Part shown: one piece after another, positions 17,439 through 26,455 of the stretch
Numbering within the stretch: position 1 is the stretch's first letter
Layout: each line of letters starts with the position of its first letter
Source of the DNA: Niabella sp.
GTDB lineage: Bacteria; Bacteroidota; Bacteroidia; Chitinophagales; Chitinophagaceae
NCBI GenBank assembly: GCA_017744715.1
Contig: JAGIAT010000002.1
Location: 248,001 to 312,000 of the forward strand
Reading direction: 5' to 3'
Length of the DNA: 64,000 nucleotides
Position numbers and translations under genes: made by a program
The notes under the pieces: model-generated
The model's input: only the letters and a program-made list of their open reading frames with translations
Database searches by the model: none
Told to the model about the DNA's origin: nothing

Positions 17439-19028
17439 ATGAAAAGAATCTTATTTTTATTTACACTATTAACAACACTGGGGAGCTACGCACAGGCTCC
17501 CCGTGCTGTTTCCCCAAAACCCCGTCTCCTGGGCACCCGTAGCTGGATAAGGGTAAACTGGAACGCCGATAAAACGGCAAAGCAGTACCGGCTGTACTGG
17601 TCGCCCGGCAATGAACGGCCGCAACAGGCCGGCGCCATCCCTCAACCGGGTGTTGAGCATTATTATATACAGAACATAGTACCCGGAACCACGTATCACG
17701 TATGGCTGGAATGCATCAATGCGGCCGGCAGCAGCAGCATGGCCGAAGGCAGCGTCACCGCCAGCAAAACATGGGCGCAGGATCCCGAGGAACTAAAAGA
17801 ACTCAAAACCAATCCCAGTTCAGCGGCCGTGCCGGCGGGGATGCAATTGTTCTGGCAGGACGAGTTTAATGATGACCTGCTGAACCTGAATAAGTGGAGC
17901 ACGAATTATTTCTCCTCGCTCAACTATCTAAACAAAGAATCCAAAAAAGAAATGCTTTCCGGTCAACTGCCCCAGCCGGCGTACCGGCTGAATGGCGCCG
18001 GCATCGATCTGTTTGTAAACGATTCATTGCCCAAACGGCTGTATACCTCCAACGGCAACCAGAAGATCTCTTCTATACAAACCTACGACTGGCAAACAAA
18101 CGAAAACCTGCTGGACAATAGCCGGGGCGGGTACTTTGAGGTAAAAGTGCGGCGGAGCAAATCCGGAAACCCCAAAGGCGTGAATACGGCATTCTGGTTC
18201 GACTCACCCGGCCCCGACCTGCGCTATTACTTGGAAGAGGGTTCGGTGGTAGACGGAATCAAAGGCATCCGCCCGCCCGGGCAGGTTTTTGAAATTGATG
18301 TTTTTGAACTGCTGAATGCACAGTTCGTATTGCATGGCCAGGTAGATAAAAACGGGAAATTCATCCATAACCTGGCCACCCATATTGCAAAGGGCTACCA
18401 GCACGAAAACAACTGGGTGACGCATGGCATGTTGTGGACCCCCACCGGCATCAAACACTATATCAACGGCGACCTGATCGGCGAATACACGGACAAACAC
18501 AGGATCTATGCGCCCAATCATTTTATGAATGTATTTCTGGGCACCTATGGCTCCGGCGGCAATGTAAACATGGAAGTTGACTATATCCGCTATTATCAAT
18601 GGCCCCTGTCCGGCGGCAACGAGCTGCCCAACCCGGGTTTTGAAGATGGCGGCAACCGGGCGCCCTGGGAAAGCGATGCGGCCATTGTTGCCGGCGCCGG
18701 CAGAAATAAAACGCATGGCCTGCAATTAAACCCCGGGCAAAAAGCAGTGCAATATGTTTACCTGGATAACAACCAGGCCTATACCCTGGAATACTGGTCG
18801 AAGGGCGGAAGCACCTTGAAAGCCACTGTAGAAAACGTAACCATGGTTACCGGTGATTGTGCCGTCGCCGCAGTGCAAACAGTACAAGGCAAGCAAAATT
18901 TTACACCAAACAGGCTCGCCTTCAAAACCGGTGCAGAACTGCTTGATCATAAAAAGACCATCCGCGTAGCCATTGAAAATACGGGGAACACGGCCGTTGT
19001 GCTGGATGATATCACCCTAAAAAAATAG
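17439..19028 (+). CDS. Secreted GH16-type glycoside hydrolase with Fn3-like and carbohydrate-binding modules
   Basis: A signal peptide (LFLFTLLTTLGSYAQ) precedes a fibronectin type III-like domain (about 28-110). The LamG-fold catalytic domain follows at about 130-390 (LFWQDEFNDDLLNLNKWS, GGYFEVKVR, FWFDS). The GH16 active-site pattern ExDxxE is present as E285-I-D287-V-F-E290, with nucleophile, helper Asp and acid/base all conserved. The domain ends in the usual MEVDYIRYYQW strand. Residues about 395-529 resemble a CBM4/9 or CBM6-like beta-sandwich (NPGFEDGGNRAPWES). GH16 enzymes cut beta-1,3/1,4-glucans or galactans; a beta-glucan such as laminarin is plausible but not shown. Confidence 0.85.
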   Translation: MKRILFLFTLLTTLGSYAQAPRAVSPKPRLLGTRSWIRVNWNADKTAKQYRLYWSPGNERPQQAGAIPQPGVEHYYIQNIVPGTTYHVWLECINAAGSSSMAEGSVTASKTWAQDPEELKELKTNPSSAAVPAGMQLFWQDEFNDDLLNLNKWSTNYFSSLNYLNKESKKEMLSGQLPQPAYRLNGAGIDLFVNDSLPKRLYTSNGNQKISSIQTYDWQTNENLLDNSRGGYFEVKVRRSKSGNPKGVNTAFWFDSPGPDLRYYLEEGSVVDGIKGIRPPGQVFEIDVFELLNAQFVLHGQVDKNGKFIHNLATHIAKGYQHENNWVTHGMLWTPTGIKHYINGDLIGEYTDKHRIYAPNHFMNVFLGTYGSGGNVNMEVDYIRYYQWPLSGGNELPNPGFEDGGNRAPWESDAAIVAGAGRNKTHGLQLNPGQKAVQYVYLDNNQAYTLEYWSKGGSTLKATVENVTMVTGDCAVAAVQTVQGKQNFTPNRLAFKTGAELLDHKKTIRVAIENTGNTAVVLDDITLKK

Positions 19029-19076
19029 AAGGCCGCCGCTTTAAAACAGGCCTGCTTCATCTTACAACAACACAAT

Positions 19077-20519
19077 ATGCAATCTTTCAAAAAGACCCGG
19101 CCGGTTTGGATGGCGGCCCTCTTCATATACCTGTTTGCAAATGCATCCGCGCAGATCGTTGATTTTGCAGCGCAGGGAATTGTACGCGTTACCCCCCGGG
19201 AAACAGACAGTGTGCTTACCAACCCCGGCATCGGGTTTACCACCTTCCAGCGGTTTAACGGCGATACGCTCAACAAGGGGCTTGAGTGGACGGAGGGAAA
19301 ACCCATCGATTACCAGCGGTTCAACGGCAACCGCTCCAATAAAGATTATCCGTCCACCACCCTTGCCTACTTCCGGGTGTACTGGCGTTTCCTGGAGCCG
19401 GAAAAAGGAAAATTCAACTGGGCCATCATCGACCAGGCGCTTCAAACAGCGCACGAACGGCACCAGGCATTGATGCTGCGGGTAGCCCCTTACGGAGAAG
19501 GCAACCATAAGGGCAATGATGTGCCCGACTGGTACCGGGAGCTGGTGGGCAGCAGGAACGAATGGTTCACCGACTCGGCCGGCTGGCGGGTAGATCCGGA
19601 AGATGCCCGGTATGCACAATACTTCGGACGCATGATTGCAGCACTGGGAAAGCGCTACGACGGGCATCCGGACCTGGATGCGGTAGATCTTTCCATCGTT
19701 GGCTTCTGGGGTGAAGGAAGGGGCGCCGCCCTCCTTTCCCAAAACACGAGAACAGCCCTGGTAGATGCCTATACCGATCACTTTAAGCAAACGCCGCTGA
19801 TCACCCTGCTGACCGATAAAAAAACACAGGAATACGCCCTTTCAAAAGCACCTGTAGGATGGCGGGCCGATTGCCTGGGGGATATGGGCGGGTTTGATAA
19901 GAACTGGTCACATATGTTTGACTATTACCCGGAGGGCATTATTAATTTTGGAATGCAGGATGCCTGGAAAAAAGCGCCCGTCAGCCTGGAAGTATGCTGG
20001 GTGATGCAGAAATGGAAAGACGAAGGCTGGGATATCAATTATATCATCGACCAGTCGTTAAAATGGCATGTATCCAGTTTTAATGCAAAATCCTCCGCCG
20101 TTCCAAAAGAATGGCAGCAGCCGGTAAACCGCTGGCTCAATAAAATGGGTTACCGGTTCGTGTTGCGGAAATTCACCTATCCCAAAGCAATAAAAAGGGG
20201 CGGAAAACTTTCCTTTACCTCCTGGTGGGAGAACAAGGGCGTTGCCCCCATTTACCGGAACGATTTTGTCTTCGCCATCCGGTTAAGGCAGGGGTCGCAA
20301 ACCGTTGTGCGTACTACCGGCGCCGTTCTTACCAGCTGGCTGCCGGGAGATAACCTGTACGACAATGCCATTTTTCTTCCTTATGATCTGCCATCCGGAG
20401 CGTATACGCTTGAAATTGGCATCGTAAACCGCCAGACGCAGGTACCTGCCGTACAGCTGGCCATTGAAGGCAGGGCCCCCGATGGCTGGTACCCGATGGG
20501 CAGCATTCAGGTGCAATAG
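19077..20519 (+). CDS. Secreted DUF4832-type protein, probable TIM-barrel glycosidase
   Basis: The 480-residue product has a signal peptide ending ANASAQ. It resembles DUF4832 proteins, which have a glycosidase-like (beta/alpha)8 fold: LTNPGIGFTTFQRFNGD near the start, YFRVYWRFLEPEKGKFNW, MLRVAPYGEG, and LSIVGFWGEG with a likely acidic catalytic residue. A beta-sandwich-like C-terminal part (FTSWWENKGVAPIYRNDFVFAIRL in pieces) follows from about 370. It is the last gene of the locus, 48 bases after the GH16-type gene, and probably completes degradation of the same glycan. The enzymatic activity is inference. Confidence 0.65.
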   Translation: MQSFKKTRPVWMAALFIYLFANASAQIVDFAAQGIVRVTPRETDSVLTNPGIGFTTFQRFNGDTLNKGLEWTEGKPIDYQRFNGNRSNKDYPSTTLAYFRVYWRFLEPEKGKFNWAIIDQALQTAHERHQALMLRVAPYGEGNHKGNDVPDWYRELVGSRNEWFTDSAGWRVDPEDARYAQYFGRMIAALGKRYDGHPDLDAVDLSIVGFWGEGRGAALLSQNTRTALVDAYTDHFKQTPLITLLTDKKTQEYALSKAPVGWRADCLGDMGGFDKNWSHMFDYYPEGIINFGMQDAWKKAPVSLEVCWVMQKWKDEGWDINYIIDQSLKWHVSSFNAKSSAVPKEWQQPVNRWLNKMGYRFVLRKFTYPKAIKRGGKLSFTSWWENKGVAPIYRNDFVFAIRLRQGSQTVVRTTGAVLTSWLPGDNLYDNAIFLPYDLPSGAYTLEIGIVNRQTQVPAVQLAIEGRAPDGWYPMGSIQVQ

Positions 20520-20616
20520 ATCTGCTGGTGGAATATTGTCCTTCCGCTGACTGGTTTAAAACCTGTTACAGGGCAAATACCCCTCCCGGTGTGTACTTTT
20601 TCAGGATGGGTTACTG

Positions 20617-20723
20617 TTGTAATACTTTTTTTGTAATATTTTTTATTATTACAAAATCCTTATTACAGATTTGTAATATTTTTTTTGTAATAATTTTTCT
20701 TATTACAGCTTTCCTTATTACAA
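20617..20723. repeat. Regular array of eight TGTAATA / TATTACA elements
   Basis: The 7-mer occurs at 20618, 20632 (plus), 20647, 20661 (inverted), 20672, 20686 (plus), 20701 and 20716 (inverted). The pattern is ++--++-- with start-to-start steps of 14-15 bases, except 11 at the midpoint. It makes two tandem units of about 54 bases, each a nested double palindrome with an 8-base central gap. The stretch is far richer in A+T than its surroundings. It lies between the convergent ends of the DUF4832-type and Yip1 genes. It could be an operator array, a pair of transcript-end hairpins, or both. Confidence 0.9.
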
Positions 20724-20774
20724 AAAAGCGGGCCTTTACAGCAGCGGTAAATGCAGCAGACCGCTACCGGCCCT

Positions 20775-21392
20775 TTATTTTACCTGTATCGACTGAAGGA
20801 TATCCTTCGACATGGAAAGTCCCATTGAAGGCATTACCAGCGCGCTCATGATCATACCAATCACCACATAAACGGCAATCATTACCAGCAGGGACACAAT
20901 AAAATAAGAAAGATGTTTATCCTCGGGGGTCTTTTTCATTTTTGGTAATCCCAGGTACAGCAGGTATAAGCCGTAGAGACTAAAGAGCGCGCCGATAAAG
21001 GCAAGCGCCGGAAATACATTCAGCAAACCACCCACCCATGCGGGCGTATAGGCGTAGGCCACCAATTGTACAGAACGGCCCATATTTTTTTCTGAAGCAA
21101 AACTGGGCGCCAGTGCATCAATGACAAATGCACTGATAAAAACGCCGAGAACACCCATGATCAGCGCATTTGCAGCCTGGTAGATACCCCAGTTCATCCC
21201 TTTGATCCTGAAAAAACCAGCATCCATACCAATAAACCCATAACCAATAAACGCAGCCACAGCGGCCAGGCCTGCCAGCGGCAATACGTAACCGGTAATT
21301 ACTTTTGCATTATCGGGTTGCTCCCCGTCAATAATATCCCATTCTGCTTTGGGAGCAAGGATCATATTTTTTGCGCGGTTGATGACATTCAT
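20775..21392 (-). CDS. Yip1-family integral membrane protein
   Basis: The 205-residue product has about five hydrophobic helices (about 33-50, 72-95, 115-140, 160-185) and the Yip1 N-terminus (NRAKNMILAPKAEWDIIDGE). Bacterial Yip1-domain proteins are small polytopic membrane proteins of unclear function. Typical features are the Pro and Trp around PAWVGGLLNVFPALAFIGALFSLYGLYLLYLGLP (in pieces). It is monocistronic and convergent with the polysaccharide locus. Confidence 0.8.
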   Translation of the reverse strand: MNVINRAKNMILAPKAEWDIIDGEQPDNAKVITGYVLPLAGLAAVAAFIGYGFIGMDAGFFRIKGMNWGIYQAANALIMGVLGVFISAFVIDALAPSFASEKNMGRSVQLVAYAYTPAWVGGLLNVFPALAFIGALFSLYGLYLLYLGLPKMKKTPEDKHLSYFIVSLLVMIAVYVVIGMIMSALVMPSMGLSMSKDILQSIQVK

Positions 21393-21579
21393 AATCAGAT
21401 GTTTTTTAGTTTTTGAAATGGAGGGCTAAAGGTAGGCTTCCATGCTCAACAGGTTCATCGCCAAATCTGGCGATACCCGTCATGCAGCTGTAAAATCCAC
21501 CCATCTCCGGTACCGGCATCGCGGAGGACTTAACCTGGTTTAAGTGCCGGCCGTTAATACAGTTGTAACTTTATACCAA

Positions 21580-21585
21580 AAGGAG
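21580..21585 (+). promoter_or_regulatory. Shine-Dalgarno site
   Basis: AAGGAG lies 10 bases before the ATG at 21596. Strong Shine-Dalgarno sites are rare in this window, so it supports this start and suggests high translation. Confidence 0.6.
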
Positions 21586-21595
21586 TAAAATCAAT

Positions 21596-21961
21596 ATGAA
21601 AACAGAAATCCTGGGCATACACATCAATGAGCAGGCAGCAGGCTTACTGAAGGCGCAACCCAACAGTAACCTGGTTCAGGTGCATACCGCCGAAGAAGCG
21701 GTAGAGAAATTCCAGCTGATCGATTTTGACGTGGTTGTGGCCCCCGAAGCATACCTGGATAACAAGGAGGAAGCCATGCTTAAAAAGTTGCTTTCGCTAA
21801 AGGATCACGACAGCATGTGGATCACGTATGAAGCCGGCCGGGAAGCAGCGCTGGCCGCAGCGGTTTCCGGGTTCTTCAAAGAGCTGGAAACGGCTCCAAA
21901 ACATTCTTTTTCCGTAACAGACAACGGACTCAAACCTAAATTGAACATTGAGATCTTATAA
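21596..21961 (+). CDS. Small conserved-type protein of unknown function, receiver-like
   Basis: I do not recognise the family. The 121-residue soluble product has alternating beta/alpha segments with a DFDVVVAPEAY stretch that resembles the phospho-acceptor strand of a response-regulator receiver, but the other receiver signature residues are not evident. No signal peptide or membrane segment is present. It is 18 bases upstream of a pirin gene and shares with it a strong Shine-Dalgarno site, so the two are probably cotranscribed. Confidence 0.6.
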   Translation: MKTEILGIHINEQAAGLLKAQPNSNLVQVHTAEEAVEKFQLIDFDVVVAPEAYLDNKEEAMLKKLLSLKDHDSMWITYEAGREAALAAAVSGFFKELETAPKHSFSVTDNGLKPKLNIEIL

Positions 21962-21964
21962 AAC

Positions 21965-21972
21965 AAGGAGGA
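21965..21972 (+). promoter_or_regulatory. Strong Shine-Dalgarno site for pirin gene
   Basis: AAGGAGGA lies 7 bases before the ATG at 21980, an almost complete anti-16S match and unusual for this phylum. Confidence 0.65.
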
Positions 21973-21979
21973 ACATACA

Positions 21980-22846
21980 ATGAAAAAAACGATCGGAAAA
22001 ATCGTTCCCAAACCTGCACAGCCGCATATGGTAGGCGACGGGTTCCGGGTATATGGCTTTATCCCCGCAGCGGTTGACCGCAGAAACATGAGCCCCTTCC
22101 TGGTGCTGGATTTTAATCCCGAATACAACTTTGGCCCCTCAGAAATTCCCCGGGGCGTGGGCGCACACCCGCATAAAGGCTTTGAAACGGTAACCATTGC
22201 CTACAAGGGCAGCGTTCAGCATGCAGACAGCAGTGGCGGTGGTGGCGTCATTGGCGAAGGCGATGTACAATGGATGACCGCCGGTTCGGGCATCCTGCAT
22301 AAGGAATTTCATGAAGAACAGTTTTCAAAAACCGGGGGGCCTTTTGAAATGGTACAGCTTTGGGTAAACCTTCCGGCACGCGATAAAAATGTAGCGCCCC
22401 ATTACCAGGCCATCGGAAAAGACAGGATGGGGAAATATACGGTTCCCGGGGATGGGGGCATCGTAAACGTGATTGCCGGCAGCTTTAACGGTGTACAGGG
22501 GCCCGCCAGCACCTATACGCCCGTTCACCTTTCGGATATCAAACTGAAAGCGGGAGGCACGGTTACTACACAGTTTCCGGAAAATTTCAATACAGCCCTG
22601 CTGGTCATCAAAGGCAACATCACCGTAAACGGGCAGCAGGCTGCGGAGCACAGCTTCGTTCATTTTAAAAATGAAGGGGAAGAGATCACGATTGCGGCTG
22701 CTGAAGATGCAGTGGTGTTACTGCTGAGCGGGGAACCGATCCCCGAGCCCATTGCCGCCTACGGTCCGTTTGTTATGAACACCCAGGCAGAAATTTACGA
22801 AGCAATGGAGGCCTTCCAGGCAGGTAAGTTTGGTACGTTGGATTAA
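21980..22846 (+). CDS. Pirin-family bicupin protein
   Basis: Pirins are double-cupin metalloproteins; some act as quercetin dioxygenases or redox-dependent regulators. The metal ligands match the family: H63 and H65 in GAHPHKGFETVT, and H107 and E109 in ILHKEFHEE, with the usual spacing. Residues about 20-130 form the N-terminal cupin and about 180-275 the C-terminal cupin. The length of 288 residues is typical. It is the second gene of a short run of three or four genes with a second, divergent pirin. Physiological role here is unknown. Confidence 0.9.
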   Translation: MKKTIGKIVPKPAQPHMVGDGFRVYGFIPAAVDRRNMSPFLVLDFNPEYNFGPSEIPRGVGAHPHKGFETVTIAYKGSVQHADSSGGGGVIGEGDVQWMTAGSGILHKEFHEEQFSKTGGPFEMVQLWVNLPARDKNVAPHYQAIGKDRMGKYTVPGDGGIVNVIAGSFNGVQGPASTYTPVHLSDIKLKAGGTVTTQFPENFNTALLVIKGNITVNGQQAAEHSFVHFKNEGEEITIAAAEDAVVLLLSGEPIPEPIAAYGPFVMNTQAEIYEAMEAFQAGKFGTLD

Positions 22847-22915
22847 TTTTAAAACCGGTGCGGCCGGATAACGGATCACGCCGGTTTTCATTTACTTTTA
22901 TAAAAAACATGCAAC

Positions 22916-23809
22916 ATGTCAAATATTGGAATGATCATCGAAGAACGGGCCGCCGATATCGGCAATTTCCTCGTAGGCCGCCTGTTGCCTTTCCGGCAGA
23001 AGCGCATGGTGGGGCCCTTTATCTTTATTGATCATATGGGACCGGCCAACCTGAAGGATTACCAGAACCTGGATGTGCCGCCGCACCCGCATATCGGGCT
23101 TTCGACCCTTACCTATCTTTTTGAAGGTGCCATTATGCACCGCGACAGCCTGGGATCGGAGGTTGAAATTATGCCCGGCGCAGTAAACTGGATGACGGCC
23201 GGCAAAGGAGTGGTTCATTCTGAACGGACGCCCGACTACCTGCGTACAACCGATAAACAATTGCATGGGTTACAGATATGGGTGGCGCTGCCCAAGGCAC
23301 TGGAACAAAGCGAGCCCTCTTTTACACATGTAGAAGCCGCAGCCATACCGGTGTGGCAGCAGGATGGAGCCGTAATCAAACTGATCTCCGGAACTGCATT
23401 TGGCAAAACCTCGCCCGTACCGGTGCACAGTCCCCAGTATTTTATAAAGATCCAAACACCTAAAGGCCAGGTATTGAATATCGGGAAGGATCTTTATGGA
23501 GAAAGCGGCCTCTACATCCTGGAAGGCAGTGTGATCAGCGATGGTAATACCTATGGTCCCAAACAGATCCTGATTGCCAAAGACAGCACGCTCTGTTCGT
23601 TTGAAACCACAGACAATACCACGGTTTTTATCTTTGGCGGCGAACCCTTTCCTGAAGAACGTTTTATTTACTGGAACTTTGTAAGCTCAGACAGGGAGGT
23701 GATCGAAAAAGCAAAGCAGGACTGGCTGGAGCAACGGTTTCCACCGGTGCCCGGAGAAACGGAATTTGTGCCGCTACCGGAACAATCCGGTAACCTGAAA
23801 CAAAAATAA
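22916..23809 (+). CDS. Pirin-family bicupin protein, second copy
   Basis: A second pirin with conserved metal ligands: H57 and H59 in PPHPHIGLSTLTY, H101 and E103 in VVHSERT. It has 297 residues and lies 69 bases after the first pirin. The two share low identity and differ in the linker and C-terminal cupin, so they are not a recent duplication. ATG at 22916 is used; an ATG six codons in (22931) is possible. Confidence 0.9.
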   Translation: MSNIGMIIEERAADIGNFLVGRLLPFRQKRMVGPFIFIDHMGPANLKDYQNLDVPPHPHIGLSTLTYLFEGAIMHRDSLGSEVEIMPGAVNWMTAGKGVVHSERTPDYLRTTDKQLHGLQIWVALPKALEQSEPSFTHVEAAAIPVWQQDGAVIKLISGTAFGKTSPVPVHSPQYFIKIQTPKGQVLNIGKDLYGESGLYILEGSVISDGNTYGPKQILIAKDSTLCSFETTDNTTVFIFGGEPFPEERFIYWNFVSSDREVIEKAKQDWLEQRFPPVPGETEFVPLPEQSGNLKQK

Positions 23810-23894
23810 CGGGCGCAGCTTGTAAAAGCAGCCGTCTAAAAAATACCGGTATTAACCGGTACCTTTTTTAAACCCACTCAATAATCATATAGTT

Positions 23895-24209
23895 ATGAAA
23901 CCTGAATATACAGCCATCCCGCTTGTAAAAAATGATGCAGAAAAGCAATACCAGCTCACCATCGACGGACATACGGCGTTTATCCAATTTAATGAAACCC
24001 CGCACCACATTACACTGGTACATACCGAAGTACCTCTTGAACTGGAGGGAAGGGGAGCCGGAACGGCGATCGTGGAAAAAACCCTGGAAGCCATTGAACA
24101 AAGCGGTAAAACACTGGTACCGCTCTGCCCTTTTGTATTTGCCTATATTAAACGGCACCCAGACTGGAAACGCATTGTGGATCCGGGATTCAAGGGGTTT
24201 GGGGAGTAA
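23895..24209 (+). CDS. Small GNAT-type N-acetyltransferase (YjdJ/NATD1-like)
   Basis: The 104-residue product matches single-domain GNAT proteins of the YjdJ type. The acetyl-CoA loop is ELEGRGAGTAIVEKTLEAIE, in the form R/Q-x-x-G-x-G/A, and CPFVFAYIKRHPDWKRIV is the characteristic C-terminus. It follows the second pirin by 85 bases. The substrate is unknown. Confidence 0.85.
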   Translation: MKPEYTAIPLVKNDAEKQYQLTIDGHTAFIQFNETPHHITLVHTEVPLELEGRGAGTAIVEKTLEAIEQSGKTLVPLCPFVFAYIKRHPDWKRIVDPGFKGFGE

Positions 24210-24467
24210 GCTGTCGGCAGTTAGCAAGCAGCATTTTAGCTTTTAGCAGTAGGCATTAGGCCTTCGGTGTAGCCCCGGTTTCTGGCGGTGGTATACAGTG
24301 CCGTAAAGACGCCAGAGACCTAACTGATAGCTGAAGACTGATAACTAAATGCTAAAGTACCAAATATCAAAAAGCAAGATTTAATGCCGGAACGTGCAGT
24401 ATCATCTGAAGACTGATAACTGAAAACTGATAACTGATAACTAAAAACTGATTGCTGTCCCCATTGC
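24210..24467. repeat. Intergenic degenerate repeats between convergent genes
   Basis: Two clusters of TGATAACTGA-like units (24319-24350 and 24405-24454) lie here, the same family as at 8180-8238, beside a short AGCTTTTAGC-type palindrome near 24237. No gene or clean terminator was seen between the GNAT and ffh stop codons. Confidence 0.75.
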
Positions 24468-25808
24468 CTAACTCGGCATCTTAAACTTACCCATACCCGG
24501 CATCATCCGGCCGAAGGCGCCCATCTTGTTCATGTTCTTCATCATGTCGCGCATTTGCTCAAATTGCTTCATAAATGCGTTCACTTCCGAAATATCCTTA
24601 CCACTGCCCAGGGCAATACGTTTGCGGCGGCTGCCATTGATCAGATCCGGGTTGCTGCGTTCTTCAGGCGTCATGGAATCGATCATCGCCTCGATGCCTT
24701 TAAAACTTTCATCACTGATGTCCAGGTCCTTGATCTTGGCACCCACACCCGGTATCATTCCCAGCAGGTCCTTCATATTTCCCATCTTCTTGATCTGATC
24801 CAGCTGGGTCTTAAAATCGGCAAAATCGAATTTATTTTTCCGGATCTTACTCTCCAGTTTTTTTGCCTGTTCTTCATCAAACTGTTGCTGGGCGCGCTCT
24901 ACCAGCGTGGTAATATCACCCATTCCCAGGATCCGCTGTGCCATCCGTTCCGGGTAAAACACATCCAGCGCATCCATTTTTTCGCCATTGCTCACAAATT
25001 TGATCGGCTTGTTTACCGTGTATTTGATCGACAATGCCGCACCACCTCTTGTATCACCATCCAGTTTGGTAAGCACCACGCCGCTAAAATCGAGGCGCTC
25101 GTTAAACGCTTTTGCCGTGTTTACGGCATCCTGCCCGGTCATGCTATCTACCACAAACAGGATCTCCTGCGGGTTGATCGCATTTTTAATATTGGACACC
25201 TCCGTCATCATGGCCTCATCAATCGCCAGGCGGCCGGCGGTATCGATGATCACCACATTCTTATTTTTCGACCGCGCCGTTGCAACGGCATTTTGGGCAA
25301 TGGATACGGCATCTTTATTTTCCGGCTCGATATGTACCTCTACCCCGATCTGCTCACCCAGCACCCGCAACTGCTCCATCGCCGCCGGGCGATAAATATC
25401 TGCAGCCACCAGCAGGGGCGACAATCCTTTTTTGCTTTTTAGGAAATTAGCCAGTTTACCGCTGAAGGTGGTTTTACCGCTACCCTGCAAACCCGCGATC
25501 AAAATAACTGCCGGGCTTCCTTTTGCATTAAAAACCGCTTCTTCACCGCCCATCAGTTCGGTAAGCTCATCCTTCACGATCTTAACCATCAACTGGCCGG
25601 GGCTGATGGCATTCAACACCTTCTCACCCATGGCCTTATCCTTGATCTTGTCTGTAAACTCCTTGGCTATTTTATAGTTTACATCCGCATCTACCAGCGC
25701 ACGGCGGATTTCTTTTACGGTAGCAGCAACGTTCAATTCTGTAATACGCGCCTGCCCTTTAAGATTTTTAAAGGCTGATTCTAATTTATCCTGTAGACTA
25801 TTAAACAT
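24468..25808 (-). CDS. ffh: Signal recognition particle GTPase Ffh (SRP54)
   Basis: Ffh binds 4.5S RNA and delivers ribosome-nascent chain complexes to FtsY for membrane insertion. The 446-residue product has the N domain (1-90), the G domain with G1 GLQGSGKTT (106-114), DTAGR (189-193), TKLD (247-250) and GDTRGGAAL, and a Met-rich M domain at about 300-446 ending FGRMMPGMGKFKMPS. Length and motifs are canonical. It is transcribed alone. Confidence 0.98.
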   Translation of the reverse strand: MFNSLQDKLESAFKNLKGQARITELNVAATVKEIRRALVDADVNYKIAKEFTDKIKDKAMGEKVLNAISPGQLMVKIVKDELTELMGGEEAVFNAKGSPAVILIAGLQGSGKTTFSGKLANFLKSKKGLSPLLVAADIYRPAAMEQLRVLGEQIGVEVHIEPENKDAVSIAQNAVATARSKNKNVVIIDTAGRLAIDEAMMTEVSNIKNAINPQEILFVVDSMTGQDAVNTAKAFNERLDFSGVVLTKLDGDTRGGAALSIKYTVNKPIKFVSNGEKMDALDVFYPERMAQRILGMGDITTLVERAQQQFDEEQAKKLESKIRKNKFDFADFKTQLDQIKKMGNMKDLLGMIPGVGAKIKDLDISDESFKGIEAMIDSMTPEERSNPDLINGSRRKRIALGSGKDISEVNAFMKQFEQMRDMMKNMNKMGAFGRMMPGMGKFKMPS

Positions 25809-25843
25809 ATTTTTACCAAAAATTATTCACTGAAAAATGCCTG

Positions 25844-25851
25844 CAAATATA
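25844..25851 (-). promoter_or_regulatory. -7 box of ffh
   Basis: On the minus strand this reads TATATTTG, a full TAnnTTTG match, 36 bases before the ffh start. A TTTG on the minus strand lies 23 bases further upstream, at the long end of the allowed spacing. Confidence 0.55.
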
Positions 25852-25971
25852 CTATTTTAAAAAGCAGCAACCACCAAAAACCGCCAGAAAGCATCGTTCC
25901 CGGGTGTTTAAGCTTAAAACAGGGTTTATTAAGGAAAAAAACGGATCCGGCCACGCAAACTCAAAAAAAAT

Positions 25972-26001
25972 TTTGAAAGTATGATAATTTTTATATTATT
26001 G
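25972..26001 (+). promoter_or_regulatory. Likely promoter of the START-like gene
   Basis: TTTG at 25972-25975, an 18-base spacer, then TATTATTG at 25994-26001, one mismatch from TAnnTTTG. It sits 33 bases before the ATG at 26035. Confidence 0.45.
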
Positions 26002-26034
26002 TAGCTAATTGAATTAATAAACACACCCCGAGCG

Positions 26035-26412
26035 ATGAGTAAACAGCTATACACCCTGGAGTACCCTGTACGTTGTTCTCCAACAATTTTGTTTGAATTT
26101 TTGGCCACTTCCAATGGGTTAGGTGAGTGGTTTGCAGAAAATGTGGATGAGCGCAACGGGCGTTTTTATTTCGGCTGGAACGGTTCTTATGAAGAAGCAG
26201 AGGTGCTGGAGCAGGAAGAAGAGCGGCTGATCCGTTTTCACTGGGCCGGTTCTCCCAAAAATGAATATTTCGAATTCCGTATTGACAAATCAGAAATCAC
26301 CAACCAAACTATTTTAGTGATTACAGACTTTGCCGAAAAACGAGACATTAAGGATCAAAGTCAGCTTTGGGATTACCAGGTTAAAGAATTGTTTCACCGC
26401 CTGGGTAATTAA
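26035..26412 (+). CDS. START-like (SRPBCC) domain protein
   Basis: The 125-residue soluble product matches START-like proteins common in Bacteroidota. The sequence has YPVRCSPTILFEFLATSNGLGEWFAENV near the N-terminus, a strand-rich middle and a C-terminal helix, the layout of helix-grip folds that hold hydrophobic ligands. It is convergent with the gene at 26456, with only 43 bases between the stop codons. Function is not established. Confidence 0.8.
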   Translation: MSKQLYTLEYPVRCSPTILFEFLATSNGLGEWFAENVDERNGRFYFGWNGSYEEAEVLEQEEERLIRFHWAGSPKNEYFEFRIDKSEITNQTILVITDFAEKRDIKDQSQLWDYQVKELFHRLGN

Positions 26413-26455
26413 CCTTCGTGCGGCAGTTACCGCATTTAACAAAAACACCGCTCCT

